A DNA stretch of 64,000 nt from Pantoea sp. Ap-967. Lineage in GTDB: Bacteria; Pseudomonadota; Gammaproteobacteria; Pseudomonadales; Pseudomonadaceae. Below, piece by piece: positions 62,721-64,000 of the stretch; the first letter of the stretch is position 1; each line of letters opens with the position of its first letter. The DNA lies in the NCBI RefSeq assembly GCF_011752565.1, contig NZ_VWXK01000031.1:1-64000 (forward strand), in the 5' to 3' direction. The translations under genes were made by a program, and so were the position numbers. The notes under the pieces were generated by a model. It worked only from the letters and a program-made list of their open reading frames with translations. It was not told where the DNA came from and did not search any database.

Positions 62721-64000
62721 TCAATTACTTCGATCCGGAAACTGACCTGGGCACACCCGCCCGTGAAAGCGACGTGCAGGTCAGCCTCAACATCGACGGC
62801 CGCGCCATCAGCGTGCCCGCCGGTACGTCGGTGATGCGCGCCGCTGCGCTGCTGGGCACCAGCATCCCCAAACTCTGCGCCACCGACAGCCTGGAAGCCT
62901 TCGGCTCGTGCCGGCTGTGCATGGTCGAGATCGACGGTATGCGCGGCTACCCGGCCGCGTGCACCACGCCGGTCACCGAGGGTATGGTGGTGCGCACGCA
63001 AACCCCGCGCCTGGCTGGCCTGCGCCGCAACGTGATGGAGCTGTACATCTCCGACCACCCGCTGGACTGCCTGACCTGCTCGGCCAATGGCAACTGCGAG
63101 TTGCAAACCGTGGCCGGCCAGGTCGGCCTGCGCGAAGTGCGCTACGGTTATGACGGCGCCAACCACCTGGCCGACCAGAAAGACACCTCCAACCCGTACT
63201 TCGACTACGAGCCCAGCAAGTGCATCGTCTGCAGCCGCTGCGTGCGTGCCTGCGAAGACATCCAGGGTACGTTCGCCCTGACCATCACCGGGCGCGGCTT
63301 CGATTCGCGGGTGGCGGCGGCCGGCGGCGACAATTTCCTGGCCTCCGAATGCGTGTCGTGCGGCGCTTGCGTGCAGGCCTGCCCGACCGCGACCCTGACC
63401 GAGAAAAACCTGGTGCAGCTCGGCCAGCCCGAGCGCGCCGTCATCACCACCTGTGCCTACTGCGGCGTCGGTTGCTCGTTCCGCGCCGAAATGAAGGGCG
63501 ACCAGCTGGTGCGCATGGTGCCGGACAAGAACGGCGGCGCCAACCACGGCCATGCCTGCGTCAAGGGGCGTTTCGCCTGGGGCTATGCCACCCACCCCGA
63601 CCGCATCACCAAGCCGATGATCCGCAAGCGCCTGCAAGACCCGTGGCAGGAGGTCAGCTGGGACGAGGCGGTGGCGTATGCCGCCAGTGAGTTCCGGCGT
63701 ATCCAGCTCACCTATGGGCGCGACGCCATCGGCGGTATCACCTCCAGCCGCTGCACCAATGAAGAAGCCTACCTGGTGCAAAAGCTGGTGCGCACGGCGT
63801 TCGGCAACAACAACGTCGACACCTGCGCGCGGGTGTGCCATTCGCCCACGGGCTATGGCCTGAAGCAGACGCTGGGCGAGTCGGCCGGCACCCAAAGCTT
63901 CGATTCGGTGATGCAGGCCGACGTGGTGCTGGTGATCGGCGCCAACCCAACCGATGCCCACCCGGTGTTCGGCTCGCAGCTCAAGCGCCGCCTGCGCCAG
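62717..64000 (+). CDS. NAD-dependent formate dehydrogenase, alpha subunit (partial)
   Basis: The first 428 codons of a molybdopterin oxidoreductase, cut by the window end. The start is GTG (62717-62719) with GGAGG ten bases upstream. Order of domains: [2Fe-2S] with GSCRLCMVEIDGMRGYPAAC; NuoG-type HPLDCLTCSANGNCELQ; two [4Fe-4S] clusters, CIVCSRCVRACEDIQG and CVSCGACVQACPTATL; then CAYCGVGCSF...ACVKGRFAWG, which starts the catalytic domain. The Mo/W ligand region ARVCHSPTGYGL has Cys, not selenocysteine. The reaction is formate + NAD+ to CO2 + NADH in the cytosol. Confidence 0.94.
   Translation, partial: MINYFDPETDLGTPARESDVQVSLNIDGRAISVPAGTSVMRAAALLGTSIPKLCATDSLEAFGSCRLCMVEIDGMRGYPAACTTPVTEGMVVRTQTPRLAGLRRNVMELYISDHPLDCLTCSANGNCELQTVAGQVGLREVRYGYDGANHLADQKDTSNPYFDYEPSKCIVCSRCVRACEDIQGTFALTITGRGFDSRVAAAGGDNFLASECVSCGACVQACPTATLTEKNLVQLGQPERAVITTCAYCGVGCSFRAEMKGDQLVRMVPDKNGGANHGHACVKGRFAWGYATHPDRITKPMIRKRLQDPWQEVSWDEAVAYAASEFRRIQLTYGRDAIGGITSSRCTNEEAYLVQKLVRTAFGNNNVDTCARVCHSPTGYGLKQTLGESAGTQSFDSVMQADVVLVIGANPTDAHPVFGSQLKRRLRQ

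Noticed and set aside
63830..63850. Possible selenocysteine site in the formate dehydrogenase alpha subunit
   Set aside because: The codon in ARVCHSPT is TGC (Cys); there is no in-frame TGA, and the frame is open to the window end.

Overview
The window is chromosomal DNA of a fluorescent Pseudomonas, most probably of the P. putida group. The evidence is the high GC content, the FadBA, TopA, LexA, PsrA, Mfd, QueF and Tal sequences, the gene order slt-uup-usp-fadBA-topA-sulA-lexA-psrA-nagZ-mfd-gap, and many copies of the REP element built on the GCGGGGCAAGCCCGC core. No species-level search could be run. No rRNA, tRNA, CRISPR array, transposase or integrase was recognised.

Region 1 (1-24000) is a conserved housekeeping block. 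It holds a lytic transglycosylase, the ABC-F protein Uup, a universal stress protein, the fatty-acid beta-oxidation complex fadBA, DNA topoisomerase I, the SOS pair lexA-sulA with two LexA boxes, the fatty-acid-responsive regulator psrA with a perfect PsrA operator, nagZ, and an mfd-csiV-SNF2 helicase operon.

Region 2 (24100-45550) covers central metabolism, envelope and stress: an atypical long GAPDH, ApbE, SthA, a glycerophosphodiesterase, two PilZ proteins, the lolC-lolD-lolE lipoprotein export operon, a copper-type two-component system divergent from a cupredoxin across a CusR/CopR-like box, queF, a HAD-fold protein that has lost its catalytic Asp residues, mlaA, rssB with a STAS antagonist, a PhoD-like phosphatase, transaldolase and dusA.

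Region 3 (45550-53200) is more variable. Directly upstream of dusA, a known integration hotspot, sits a lower-GC 616-aa GT-C-like membrane protein. A 517-bp stretch follows it that carries a LexA box with no recognised gene behind it. Then come a PAP2 phosphatase, the phosphoethanolamine transferase gene cptA with ColR-like boxes, and two small Pseudomonas-type proteins. The first of these follows about 180 bp of strongly folded sequence that may be a structured RNA leader.

Region 4 (51880-60230) is a coherent iron- or chelate-acquisition cluster. It contains a TonB receptor with an LLM flavin monooxygenase downstream, an IclR regulator, and a complete FepBCDG-type ABC importer, with two Fur-like boxes. 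The suggestion that the monooxygenase breaks down an imported metal chelator is inference.

Region 5 (60680-64000) begins a soluble NAD-dependent formate dehydrogenase operon (gamma, beta, alpha) with overlapping genes. The alpha gene runs off the end of the window.
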